Program-made: the position numbers and the translations under genes | In this document: one piece after another, positions 13,288 to 22,156 of the stretch | How positions within the stretch are numbered: position 1 is the first letter of the stretch | How the letters are laid out: each line of letters begins with the position of its first letter | DNA from: Actinomycetes bacterium | GTDB lineage: Bacteria > Actinomycetota > Thermoleophilia > Gaiellales > Gaiellaceae | DNA: 38,122 bases | Assembly (NCBI GenBank): GCA_026708005.1 | Contig: JAPOVR010000150.1 | Span: forward strand, 1 to 38,122 | Reading direction: 5' to 3' | Notes under the pieces: generated by a model | The model's input: only the letters and a program-made list of their open reading frames with translations | Told to the model about the DNA's origin: nothing | Databases searched by the model: none

Positions 13288-16200
13288 CTAGGTGGTCCCG
13301 GGCTCGGGTTGGCCGAAGACGCCCGGCCATCTCGCCAGGATCGCCGGCCAGTCGGCCTGGTGGTGGAAACGGATCACCGTGTAGCCGGCATCCTCGAGCC
13401 TCTCATCCGTCTGCCGATCGTCCGCCCGGACGTCTGTGTGGTCGTGCAGAGGCCCGTCGATAAACACGGCCGCCTGATGGTTCGTGTAGTAGAAGTCCGG
13501 TTTCGCGTTACAGGAGGCCACAAGATACTGGGCGCTGCTTGGCAGCTCAAACCCGTGCTGCTCAAGGAGCCGCAGGAAATCACGCTCCAGGCCGCTGTCG
13601 CAGGCATCCAAAAGCCGCTGGAGGTGGCTTGCGCGGTCCTCGCCGATGGGCGAGACCTCAACGGCAGCGTCCCGGAGTGCTAGGAGCGGCTCCAGGGCGA
13701 GCTGGCGGTCGAGGAGTTTGTGGTCCCACTGGTTCTGGTAGCTGAGCAGGCAGCTGTAGCAGGCCGCCTCGCAGCCCTCGCCCGCGTTGGCTGCGTGCCC
13801 CAGATCGTCGCCTGATGCTGGGTTGAAGTGGCAGAGCTCAAGCGCGGAACGGGCGACGTCGCTCAGCCCGGCGGGATCGCTTGCGAGCTGGCGGAGGACA
13901 CCGGCGCCGCCCTCGGCGGACTCGTAGAAGAGCAGGACACGCCGGTCGTCGCGGCTCGGGAGCGGCTCGACCGCGAGCTCGGCCTCCTCAAGCTGGTACA
14001 CAACCTGGGTCGCCGCCTTCAGCGCGGCCGCGAGCGACGCCATCTCCCCATCCGGCCCGGGGCGCGCCGGCTCCAAGATCAGCGCGTTACGCCGGTCATG
14101 GACGTAGGGGATCACCCGCTGCGCAGCGTCACTCACAGGGTCGTCCTGGTCCTCGACGGCCTCCTGCTCGTTCCGGGCCCAGTAGCCGCGCTCGGTGTCC
14201 AAGACAAACCCGAGCCTCTCCTGGTCCTTGCGCCGGCTCCAACCGACGTTGATCCGCCACAGCTCCGCGGCGCCCCCGTAGGTCAGGGTCGCCCAGCGGG
14301 TGCCGTCCTTGACAACGTGCGCGACACGACGGCCGATGCCATTGCGCTCTGCGAAGCGGACACCAGTTCTGATCTCGAAGCCCTGGCGGATCCGCTCCTC
14401 CTCGTCGGAGTTGATCCGGTCTCTTCGCCTTGTAGAGACGTTCTGCAGCCGCAGGAGCTCCCCGATCGGCGGGTCGAGCGGTGCGCGGCAGAGTTCGCAC
14501 ACGTCAGGGCCCGCACTGTCGGTGAACGGGTGCAGGTAGCCGCAGGACGGGCACTGCTTCACAGAGTCGGTGGCGAGCCGGTTGTCCTCGGTGCGAGTGG
14601 CCGGCAGCAACACCTGGTTGATGGTGTAGCGGGCGCCCTCGTGGTAGATGACGCTGCGGGGCCCGAACTCCGAGATCGCAAGGAAACGAGGGCGCTGCAC
14701 GAACTCCTCACGGCCGTGCCGGCCCGGGATGAACGCCGACAAGGGAAGGCGGGGGAAGCTGTAGCCGGGCAGGAACCCCTCGCTGGCGAAGTACCGGTAG
14801 CTGTAGAAATCCGATTGGAAACGCGACTGGCTCTCGCTTTCGCCGCGAAGCAGCGCCAGCTGCGTCTCGGCCTGGGCACGCAGCCGCCGGGCCTGCCGTT
14901 TCTGCTCCGGCGGCCGTGACGCGTCCCGGATGATCTCGTGCTGTGCCTGCTGCATCACGAGTGCGGCCTGGTAGAGGCTCCGCCAGCGGCCGCAGCTACG
15001 GTCAAGGGAGGCGGCCGCGCCGTGAAGGACGCTGTCAAGCCACCGGTCTGAGTACCAGTCGCCCCCAGCAAGCTCCGGGATCGACTCGAGCAGCCGCTCG
15101 CAGCGGGCGCGGGCGCGCGGGACGACATCCGGGCGGCTGATCGCCTCGCGCAGCGACTCCCGCAGCGGCGGCGCCTGTTGTCCGTCGCTGAGGTCGAGTA
15201 CGTCGGCGAGGGAGGAGCCCAAGTCCTGGCCGGTCTCGGACAGCCAGACCGCGTGGATGTGCGATCTGACGAGGTCCTCGTTGCCGAGATCGAGCCGGGG
15301 CGGCCTGACCTTGCCGGACACCATCAGATCGGGGCGACGGAAGAAGTACTGGTCGTGCGAGTTGCCGGCGGCGCAGTAGTTGAAAACAAGCGCGGGCTGC
15401 CCGCTACGGCCGGCGCGGCCGCTGCGTTGCGCGTAGTTGGCCGGGGTCGGCGGCATGTTTCGCATGTTGACGACGTTCAGCTCGGCGATATCAACACCGA
15501 GCTCCATCGTCGGTGAGCAAAACAGCACCGGCAGCCTCGCCTCCCTGAACTCCTGCTCCCGCCGCTCGCGTTCCTCGCCGGGAACCTGCGCCGTGTGCTC
15601 ACGGGCGCGGACCCCCTGCCCACCGGCCGCAACCCGCCGGTAAAACTCCACGAAAAACGGGTTCGTCCGACCGCCGCCCTCGGGCGGGCTCGGAACCCGG
15701 GTCGGGTCGTGGAACGCCCGGGTGCCGTCGCCTGCGTGCCAGCGCATCGCAGCCGCAGGCACCTGGTAGCCGGGAACCTGCCCCTCCCTGCCCGACTCAT
15801 CCACGACCGCGACCAGCCCGGCGACGCGGAGCGCCTCAAGCAGGTCGGTGATCACCCGCTCGGTGTCATCCAACGTCAGCGCACTCCGATGCGAAGGAAA
15901 CGTCCCGGGCCGGCGGAGGAACTGGCCGAAACCACCGCGCGCCGACAGGAACACGTTCCCTCCGTACTCCTGTCCCACGCGGCGACGCGGGCGCGGGTAG
16001 AGGACCGCGGCGTGCTCGAGTTCCTCGTTCTCGTCAACCGTCCACGGCTCAACCAGACGCTGACCCGCCCGCTGACGCAAACCCTCCTGCCACTCCCCAC
16101 CCAGGTACTCGACCTTGACGCAGAGCTCGCGCCGCATGAAATCCAGCAGAACCCGGCCGACCCGGGCACGAACCTCAGGCCCAGCGCCGGCAAGAGCCGG

Positions 16201-18492
16201 GTGCGTCTTCTCCCAGACATCCTCGGCGGCGCCAAGCTCGTCAAGTGAGGAGTACTCGATCCGGAGCAGACCGCACTGCTCAAGGTTCGGAGCGGTTACC
16301 CGCCACCCCCGCTTGAGGTCACGGTAGAGACGGTAGCCGAGCACGTCACGGAAGGCCCTCTCGGTGTCCTGAAGGGCGGTGAAACGAACACCCGGGTCGC
16401 TCGCATACAGCTCCAACGGGAGACTGAGCTCCCGGAACACCGCGGCGGCCAGCTCGTCGTGGCCGAGACCCCCAGGGGCCCGGTCGGTAGCCTGGTACAG
16501 CGCCGAGCGAAGCAGACCGACCTCGACGAAGTCGTTGAAATGGCCGGCCTGCAGCGACGCGTCTTGGCGGTTGTCGCTGAAACTCAAAAGCTTTCTCGCC
16601 CCCTCGGGCAGCGTCTCGTCAGCTCTCAGGCTGCGGATCGCGGCCAGGGCGAGAATCGTTGTGGCGCTCGAGCGGCCGCCCGCCCCCAGGGTTAGCAGTT
16701 TGCCGAAGTCACGCTGCCGCCGGCCCGAGTGGGACACACCACAGCGCAGGCAGAAACGAAACGGGGCCGGCACAACATGACAGACAAGCCCCTCCGCGGC
16801 GTCACGGCCGTCCAGGCCAAGCACCGCCTCCACCGGCAGATACCTGCGAAACGACGACTTGACACGCTCGCCGCCTCCGTGCGGCTCAAGCCACTCGACG
16901 GGGAGCCGGTTGAGCTGCTCCTCTGGTTGCTCAGGCCAGGGCATGTCGGCTGCCGCGTACAGGAACCCGATCTCGCTGGTGTCATCGGTAAGCATGTCTG
17001 ACAGCTCACGGGGAGAGAACACCCGCGCGCCCGACCTCTCGTCCTGCTCCTGCCTGACCGTGTAGTACTCCTGGCCGCACTCGTAACAGAACGCCAGCGG
17101 AAACAAGACCTTGCCCCGGTCGCCGGGGACGTACCGTTGCTGCCTGGTCGTGATGTGCCGCACGTCCTCGGACTCCAGCGACGCGTACACCGTCTCGCCG
17201 CGGCTGAAGAACTGGTGCACCCGAAACGCGAACACCGGAAACCCCGTCCCGGGTTGGCCGATCCCATAGCCAGCCAACAACGTCTCGGCGATCGCCTCCG
17301 CGCAGCGGCCCTCGGGCTGGCCTGTCAACCCGGACAGCTCCCCAGCCACACCACCGTCGCCGGTGATCGGCCGGGGGCGCGCCCTGGCCAGCCGGCCCGT
17401 GCCCGGCTCCTCGTCCAGCCCGAGCGTCGTCTCCAACCAGCTCGCAAGCGGATCCGTGATGAACCCCTCGAAGGCGTCCCCGCCAGCTGGCACGCTGCTG
17501 CCCCGATCGGAGACCCGGTCGCGCAAAGCCTCGGCAAACGCGGGATCGTCGAGACGCGCAGGCTCTGTCACGCGCTGGAGTGCCTCCCCGATCACCGACC
17601 CCGGCGCCACCACATCACCGAACAGGGACGTGGCAACCCGGGCAACCTCCCCCTGCTGCTCCTCAACCGTCCCCGGCCCCGCCAGCGTCGCCGACGTGCC
17701 CACGCACTGCAGCCCAGCCGCCCCGGCTGCCTCCCGCAGACGGCGCACCAGCAACGCCACATCCGCCCCCTGCCGGCCACGGTAGGTGTGCAACTCATCA
17801 AGAACAAGAAACCGAAGCCCCGAAGCAGCAGCCACCAGCCTGCGCTCGAACGGCCGCGTCAGAACAAGCTCAAGCATCACATAGTTCGTCAGAAGAACAT
17901 CCGGCGGCGACGCCGCAATCGCGTCACGCTCCTCCTGCGACTCCTGCCCCGTATACCGCGCAACCCTCACCAGGGCCCCATCCTGCGAACAGCCGTAACC
18001 AAGGAACTTCTCAAGCTCACCCAGCTGGCTGTTCGCCAACGCGTTCATCGGATAGACAACAACCGCCTGAACACCCCTACCGGAACCATGGCGAAGGACG
18101 TGATCGACGATCGGGACAAGATAAGCAAGGCTCTTCCCCGAACCCGTCCCCGTCGTCAACACATAATTCACGCCACTCCGCGCCACCTTGATCGCCTCAG
18201 CCTGATGGCGATGCAAACGCAACAACTCACCACGCGGGTCATCACAGGACTTGCCACGCCGGAAAATCCGGCTGCACCCCCCGTGCAACACACCCTGCCC
18301 AACAAGCTCGTCAACCGTCTCACCCGGCTCAAACGCCGGATTCAGCTGCACAACCGGCTCAGGCCACAACAACCCCCCGCCCAACTCCCGCTCCACAACA
18401 CCACCAATACGACCGTCCCGGATATTGACGAAACCACGCGTGTAACCCGCGAAGTCCCCAACCAAACGATCCCGAAGACCAAAAACGTTCAC
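13288..18492 (-). CDS. YprA/DruE-type DEAD-box helicase with DUF1998 and nuclease-like C-terminus
   Basis: A 1734-residue protein. The N-terminal helicase core has Walker A TGTGSGKS at about 114-121, DELH at about 232-235 and GTSATLAG after it. The second RecA domain has SPTMELGVDIAELN, then QRSGRAGRSGQ. Several Cys pairs (CYECG, CLRCG, CPSCG with CELC) suggest zinc sites. The DUF1998 part ends with CEAACYSCLLSYQNQ. The last 90 residues or so (KPDFYY, AVFIDGPLHD, RQTDERLEDAGYTVIRFHH) look like a DUF559/Vsr-type PD-(D/E)XK fold. DISARM has separate DrmA and DrmB proteins; here helicase and DUF1998 are fused, as in DruE/MrfA relatives. The start is GTG at 18492 with a weak ribosome site. It is first gene of the helicase-helicase-methylase unit. 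Confidence 0.85.
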   Translation of the reverse strand: MNVFGLRDRLVGDFAGYTRGFVNIRDGRIGGVVERELGGGLLWPEPVVQLNPAFEPGETVDELVGQGVLHGGCSRIFRRGKSCDDPRGELLRLHRHQAEAIKVARSGVNYVLTTGTGSGKSLAYLVPIVDHVLRHGSGRGVQAVVVYPMNALANSQLGELEKFLGYGCSQDGALVRVARYTGQESQEERDAIAASPPDVLLTNYVMLELVLTRPFERRLVAAASGLRFLVLDELHTYRGRQGADVALLVRRLREAAGAAGLQCVGTSATLAGPGTVEEQQGEVARVATSLFGDVVAPGSVIGEALQRVTEPARLDDPAFAEALRDRVSDRGSSVPAGGDAFEGFITDPLASWLETTLGLDEEPGTGRLARARPRPITGDGGVAGELSGLTGQPEGRCAEAIAETLLAGYGIGQPGTGFPVFAFRVHQFFSRGETVYASLESEDVRHITTRQQRYVPGDRGKVLFPLAFCYECGQEYYTVRQEQDERSGARVFSPRELSDMLTDDTSEIGFLYAAADMPWPEQPEEQLNRLPVEWLEPHGGGERVKSSFRRYLPVEAVLGLDGRDAAEGLVCHVVPAPFRFCLRCGVSHSGRRQRDFGKLLTLGAGGRSSATTILALAAIRSLRADETLPEGARKLLSFSDNRQDASLQAGHFNDFVEVGLLRSALYQATDRAPGGLGHDELAAAVFRELSLPLELYASDPGVRFTALQDTERAFRDVLGYRLYRDLKRGWRVTAPNLEQCGLLRIEYSSLDELGAAEDVWEKTHPALAGAGPEVRARVGRVLLDFMRRELCVKVEYLGGEWQEGLRQRAGQRLVEPWTVDENEELEHAAVLYPRPRRRVGQEYGGNVFLSARGGFGQFLRRPGTFPSHRSALTLDDTERVITDLLEALRVAGLVAVVDESGREGQVPGYQVPAAAMRWHAGDGTRAFHDPTRVPSPPEGGGRTNPFFVEFYRRVAAGGQGVRAREHTAQVPGEERERREQEFREARLPVLFCSPTMELGVDIAELNVVNMRNMPPTPANYAQRSGRAGRSGQPALVFNYCAAGNSHDQYFFRRPDLMVSGKVRPPRLDLGNEDLVRSHIHAVWLSETGQDLGSSLADVLDLSDGQQAPPLRESLREAISRPDVVPRARARCERLLESIPELAGGDWYSDRWLDSVLHGAAASLDRSCGRWRSLYQAALVMQQAQHEIIRDASRPPEQKRQARRLRAQAETQLALLRGESESQSRFQSDFYSYRYFASEGFLPGYSFPRLPLSAFIPGRHGREEFVQRPRFLAISEFGPRSVIYHEGARYTINQVLLPATRTEDNRLATDSVKQCPSCGYLHPFTDSAGPDVCELCRAPLDPPIGELLRLQNVSTRRRDRINSDEEERIRQGFEIRTGVRFAERNGIGRRVAHVVKDGTRWATLTYGGAAELWRINVGWSRRKDQERLGFVLDTERGYWARNEQEAVEDQDDPVSDAAQRVIPYVHDRRNALILEPARPGPDGEMASLAAALKAATQVVYQLEEAELAVEPLPSRDDRRVLLFYESAEGGAGVLRQLASDPAGLSDVARSALELCHFNPASGDDLGHAANAGEGCEAACYSCLLSYQNQWDHKLLDRQLALEPLLALRDAAVEVSPIGEDRASHLQRLLDACDSGLERDFLRLLEQHGFELPSSAQYLVASCNAKPDFYYTNHQAAVFIDGPLHDHTDVRADDRQTDERLEDAGYTVIRFHHQADWPAILARWPGVFGQPEPGTT

Positions 18493-18742
18493 GACCCGCG
18501 CCCCACACCCACAAGGCTACCGCCGCCAGACAACACTGTACCCACACGCACAACCAGCGCCCAACCCCAGCCGCGAACCTCGGCCGCTGGTGCCGACGCG
18601 GCTAAGCCAGGCTGGCGCGACCCGGCGGGGACGCACACATCGCCGACACTCCGCTGCTCACATCCCAACCCCACCTTCTCGATCATCCATGGCCCGCGCG
18701 CAGCGCAGTCGCAGACCAACGTCCTCGTCGGCCGTCGTGTAC
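18493..18742. other. 250-base gap between the two defence units
   Basis: I find no convincing gene. A 76-codon open frame (18489-18719, minus strand) fits the gap and ends across the GTG start of the next gene. It is Gly-rich, lacks a recognisable fold pattern, and is discussed under rejected items. A promoter for the helicase gene could lie here, but I cannot point to clear -35/-10 boxes. Confidence 0.3.
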
Positions 18743-21700
18743 CTAGAGCTCTGGAAGGTAGTAGGCGATGAGGAGTCTCGTGAGGAGCTCTCCGCGGAGT
18801 GCGAGGCGATCGATGTCCGCTGTGTTCATAGGGGAGAAGTCTGTTGGGTATTCGTAGACCTCTTCGCGTGTAGGGAGTGCTGGGGGAAGCCAGGGCAGGC
18901 GGTTATCGTCTTGTCCGAGGTAGGACAGCGCAAAACCGGAGATGTTCCCTGAGTCGGTGAGCTGGTGGAGTCGATTCCTGGTGGCGTCTTGTGTCTTGCG
19001 GAAGACCGTCTGGAAGGATCGGCGCATCCGACTGGCCGACCAGATCGGGTGGCTGTCGGCGTCGAAGAGGCCGGTGCCGGCGTCGCAGGAGATGATGTAG
19101 GCGGGTTTGAAGACGTTCGTGCTGATTGACGGTTCCCGACCGGGCTCCATCGGGGAAATGCCGAGGTTCTCGAAGACGCCGCCGTCGGTGAGTAGAACGC
19201 GCTCGGGGTCTGAGGTCACCCCGCTCTTGGTGAAGCGGTAGCTCCGGTCTAGCGTAGGGAGCAAGGCCGGGTAGGCTGCGGAGGCCGCGACAGCGTCGGC
19301 GACAAGCGCGTCCCGGGGGTTGATTGTCCCTAATCGCCAGCAGCCGCTCTGCCTGCTTCCGAACCGGAACGCTGAGCCTGTGCGGAGCTCCGTGGCGTTG
19401 ATGACGGTATCGAGCGAGTCTCGGGCGACATCCCGCACCAGTGTGTCCCCGAACAGCGACTCCTCTATTGCATCCCGGAACGCCTCGCTCCGACTGAACG
19501 TTCGAATCGGCGGCGGCTTCCCGGGGTCAAGCCGCTCGGAGATGAGCAGCGGGGGAACGAGGTGGATGAGCATCCGCAGACCAGAGATCGCGCCAGCAGT
19601 GCCGAGGCTCCAGGCAGTCTTCACGAGCGAGCTCGGCCGGAGCGCCGCTCTCACGATGACACCGGTGAGCCCTTGGCTGAGGAGCGCGACGACACGCGCA
19701 TCGAACTCGGCAAACGAATCGTTCGAGTAGGCGTACATCGCCGCGATCACCGAGCCGCCTGAGACGCTCGAGACGACCTGCAGGCGGCCCAGGAGCCCGA
19801 GGTCGTCCAGGGCACGTAGGCACCCAAGGTGAAAGGCGATTGCGCGGGACCCGCCACCGGAGAGAGCGAGCCCAACGTTCCGTGACTTCTCGGGTTCCTG
19901 TCCGACCCGGGTTGTCGCAGCCGTGCCGTGCTCGATGCGGACGAAGCCCTGTGCGCGGAGCGTTGTCCGGAACGCATGCGCGCCGAGTTCCGGGTCATCG
20001 GGGCTCCCGGAGAGAATCAGCAGGACGAAGGTTTGCCGTGCTGAGCCCGGTTCGGTGAGAAGCTGAGCGACCGCTCGGAGGTCGACTTTGCTCGGATACG
20101 GCCGTGTGGTTGGATGGGTGTGCCAGCTGCCGACGCATGCAACAGAGTCACCGAACCGCTCGGCCTTCTCGTCGGCGGCTTCTTGCATTCCTTCGGTTCC
20201 GCAGGTGAAGTGGTCTGTGTCAGCGTCGCTGTCCGGTGGTGGCCCTTCGGCTTCTGTGACCCAGAGCACGCCTGCTGCTTCGTTCAGCTCGCCGAACACG
20301 AGGCCCCCGGTCTCGACCGTTGGGCCAGCCGTGCGGACGGAGCGTCTCGCCCACGCTCGGATCTCGCGTACGGCCTCGGGAGACACCCGGACCGAGTAAC
20401 CCCTGCTCTTCTCTTGCAGAGTGAGGTCAGGAGGCCAAGAAAACGCGTGGACAGGGCCCTGTTCTTCGAAGAGCCACCCGGCGCCGGTCTGCCCCTCATC
20501 GAAGCCTGGAAGCGCACGGGCGACCGCGTTCAGCATTCGAGCTGAGAGCCCGGCGAGGTCTGCGTTGGAACCCACGAACGTCGGTTCCGAGCACCCAGGC
20601 TCCGGCTGGAACCGCTCACCTGGTGGCGTGGTCGGCCAGAAGCCCTCTCGCAGTCTTGAGAGCCTCGTCTTCCGACAGGTCTCCAGCTTGAGGCGCCTGA
20701 TGAGGTCCAGCGGCCCGCCGCTGTGCCCCGCAGTTGACAGGGTCGCCATCGCCACCGATGCATCGCCGCTGGCGGCCATCGAGGCTATCGGGGGGCGCGC
20801 GCCGACACCGCGAAGCGTCTGCTCAAGCCTCATCCGGACGGCGGAGGAAGCCGTGCAGTCAATCACAAGGTCTACGTCCGGTATTGGATCAGCCACGCCG
20901 ATTTGCTCGATGAGGTCTCTGGTCAGAGGTTTGGTCTCGAGGTCGGGCTCGATGCGGCTGAGCCGGTCAGCAAGTGCCTCGGCTTTCCACCGTCCGATGT
21001 CCGAGTCTTCGAACCCCTGCCGAACCAACAGACCCGGCCCGACCATCTCATTGTCGACGAGCTCAACACGGGCAGCACCGGCCCGCACCACCGACTCTGC
21101 CACATACGTGCCGATAGCCCCGCAGCCCCAGATCGCCACCCGTTTCCCGCGAAACCAGGCCATTGGAGACGCCTGATCTCGTCTTTGGGTCGCCTCCGGA
21201 CGCCCCTCGCTAACAGAGCACCAGCCCACCTCAGCCTTCACAGACCACTGGACGACCTTCTCTATCGCATCCTCCCGCTTGTCCGCCTCGTCGCCTTCTC
21301 TCGCCGTTTGCATCTCCCGCAGCCTGTCTGCGTCTTCCCCGGAGATCTCCCAGACAGCGAGGTGCTGCAGAGCTCGACCCCCTCCCTCGACGCGGCGCAT
21401 CGGAGTGCCCAAGACCACGGTCAGCGGCGTCCCCGCTTCGGCGTGGTTCGCGAGCAAGGCGAGGCTGAGCACAAAGGGGGCCCAGTCGATGCCATGAGAC
21501 TCCAGCTCGTTCAGAAGGGCGTTGGTTGTCTCGGGGTACTCGAAGGGGAAAGGCTCATGGAGCAGAATCGCCAGGGCAAAGTGCTCCGGGCGCGCCTCGG
21601 AGAGCGGCCTCCAGTCGATGATCTCGGTCCGGTGGCCCCGCTGGCGAAGCTCCGCGAACCCGAACCACGGGGACGCCTCAACGACAGGTGTGTCTATCCT

Positions 21701-22156
21701 TGGGACAACCAGCCGAGAGACAGTCGGGTAAGCCACCGGGGGATGGAGCGGCGCGTCGTCGGGGTCGAGGTTGTTCAGCGCAGCGTCGCGAACCCAGCTA
21801 TCGAGCCGTGTAATAAAGCCATACATTCCGTCTTCCGGCTTCCACTCCACCGAGCTCTGGTACAAGCAGGGCCGATAGCCCCATTGCACGTGCGGGAAGC
21901 CCGCGAAGCGCCGGTGCAGGGTCACGACACTCGGGCGCTTGTAGGGGAACGCCGGTGGAACAACAATCCGAAACGGCTCGCGAGCCCGCACAGAAAGACC
22001 GTGCTCGACCGACCTTAAGCCGTCGAAGCGGATGCTTACGTCAAACCAGAGGTAGCCGCTCGGTTGCGTCGTCTCTTCGACGATCTGGACGGTGCCGGAA
22101 GATGCCTCCGCGATCTCCCGTAGTTGCTCTCTGGCAAGTTCGTAGCCGCTCTGCAT
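18743..22156 (-). CDS. E2-E1-JAB-patatin fusion protein
   Basis: About 1137 residues, with four domains in order. (1) E2/UBC-like, about 1-145: FPYKRPSVV, then RPCLYQ with the candidate catalytic Cys97, WVRDAALNN and PLHPPVAY. (2) E1/ThiF-like, about 335-550: nucleotide-binding GCGAIG at 344-349, VDNE, and PGCSEPTF with candidate active Cys522. (3) JAB/JAMM protease, about 600-735: Glu615, HTHP at 679-682, Ser689 and Asp692, a complete HxH-x7-SxxD motif. (4) Patatin lipase, about 760-1137: SGGGSR oxyanion loop, VSGGS with Ser799, and DGG with Asp991. All key residues are present. I chose the ATG at 22156, overlapping the MBL stop (TGATG); a TTG one codon earlier is possible. Inferred role: conjugation/deconjugation control of a membrane-lipid-cleaving effector in defence. 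E2-E1 and JAB proteins and patatin effectors are each known from CBASS, usually as separate genes. Confidence 0.9.
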   Translation of the reverse strand: MQSGYELAREQLREIAEASSGTVQIVEETTQPSGYLWFDVSIRFDGLRSVEHGLSVRAREPFRIVVPPAFPYKRPSVVTLHRRFAGFPHVQWGYRPCLYQSSVEWKPEDGMYGFITRLDSWVRDAALNNLDPDDAPLHPPVAYPTVSRLVVPRIDTPVVEASPWFGFAELRQRGHRTEIIDWRPLSEARPEHFALAILLHEPFPFEYPETTNALLNELESHGIDWAPFVLSLALLANHAEAGTPLTVVLGTPMRRVEGGGRALQHLAVWEISGEDADRLREMQTAREGDEADKREDAIEKVVQWSVKAEVGWCSVSEGRPEATQRRDQASPMAWFRGKRVAIWGCGAIGTYVAESVVRAGAARVELVDNEMVGPGLLVRQGFEDSDIGRWKAEALADRLSRIEPDLETKPLTRDLIEQIGVADPIPDVDLVIDCTASSAVRMRLEQTLRGVGARPPIASMAASGDASVAMATLSTAGHSGGPLDLIRRLKLETCRKTRLSRLREGFWPTTPPGERFQPEPGCSEPTFVGSNADLAGLSARMLNAVARALPGFDEGQTGAGWLFEEQGPVHAFSWPPDLTLQEKSRGYSVRVSPEAVREIRAWARRSVRTAGPTVETGGLVFGELNEAAGVLWVTEAEGPPPDSDADTDHFTCGTEGMQEAADEKAERFGDSVACVGSWHTHPTTRPYPSKVDLRAVAQLLTEPGSARQTFVLLILSGSPDDPELGAHAFRTTLRAQGFVRIEHGTAATTRVGQEPEKSRNVGLALSGGGSRAIAFHLGCLRALDDLGLLGRLQVVSSVSGGSVIAAMYAYSNDSFAEFDARVVALLSQGLTGVIVRAALRPSSLVKTAWSLGTAGAISGLRMLIHLVPPLLISERLDPGKPPPIRTFSRSEAFRDAIEESLFGDTLVRDVARDSLDTVINATELRTGSAFRFGSRQSGCWRLGTINPRDALVADAVAASAAYPALLPTLDRSYRFTKSGVTSDPERVLLTDGGVFENLGISPMEPGREPSISTNVFKPAYIISCDAGTGLFDADSHPIWSASRMRRSFQTVFRKTQDATRNRLHQLTDSGNISGFALSYLGQDDNRLPWLPPALPTREEVYEYPTDFSPMNTADIDRLALRGELLTRLLIAYYLPEL

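Noticed and set aside
18489..18719. A 76-codon minus-strand frame exactly between the fusion protein and the YprA-type helicase, ending over the helicase GTG; size equal to ubiquitin.
   Set aside because: It is Gly/Val/Ser-rich with no beta-grasp-like alternation and ends GRGS rather than Gly-Gly. In such high-GC DNA open frames of this length are common. Worth revisiting only if homologous loci conserve it.
17137..18771. A 544-codon plus-strand frame opposite the helicase gene.
   Set aside because: Arg/Pro/His-rich shadow of the antisense helicase coding sequence; the helicase motifs on the minus strand are unambiguous.
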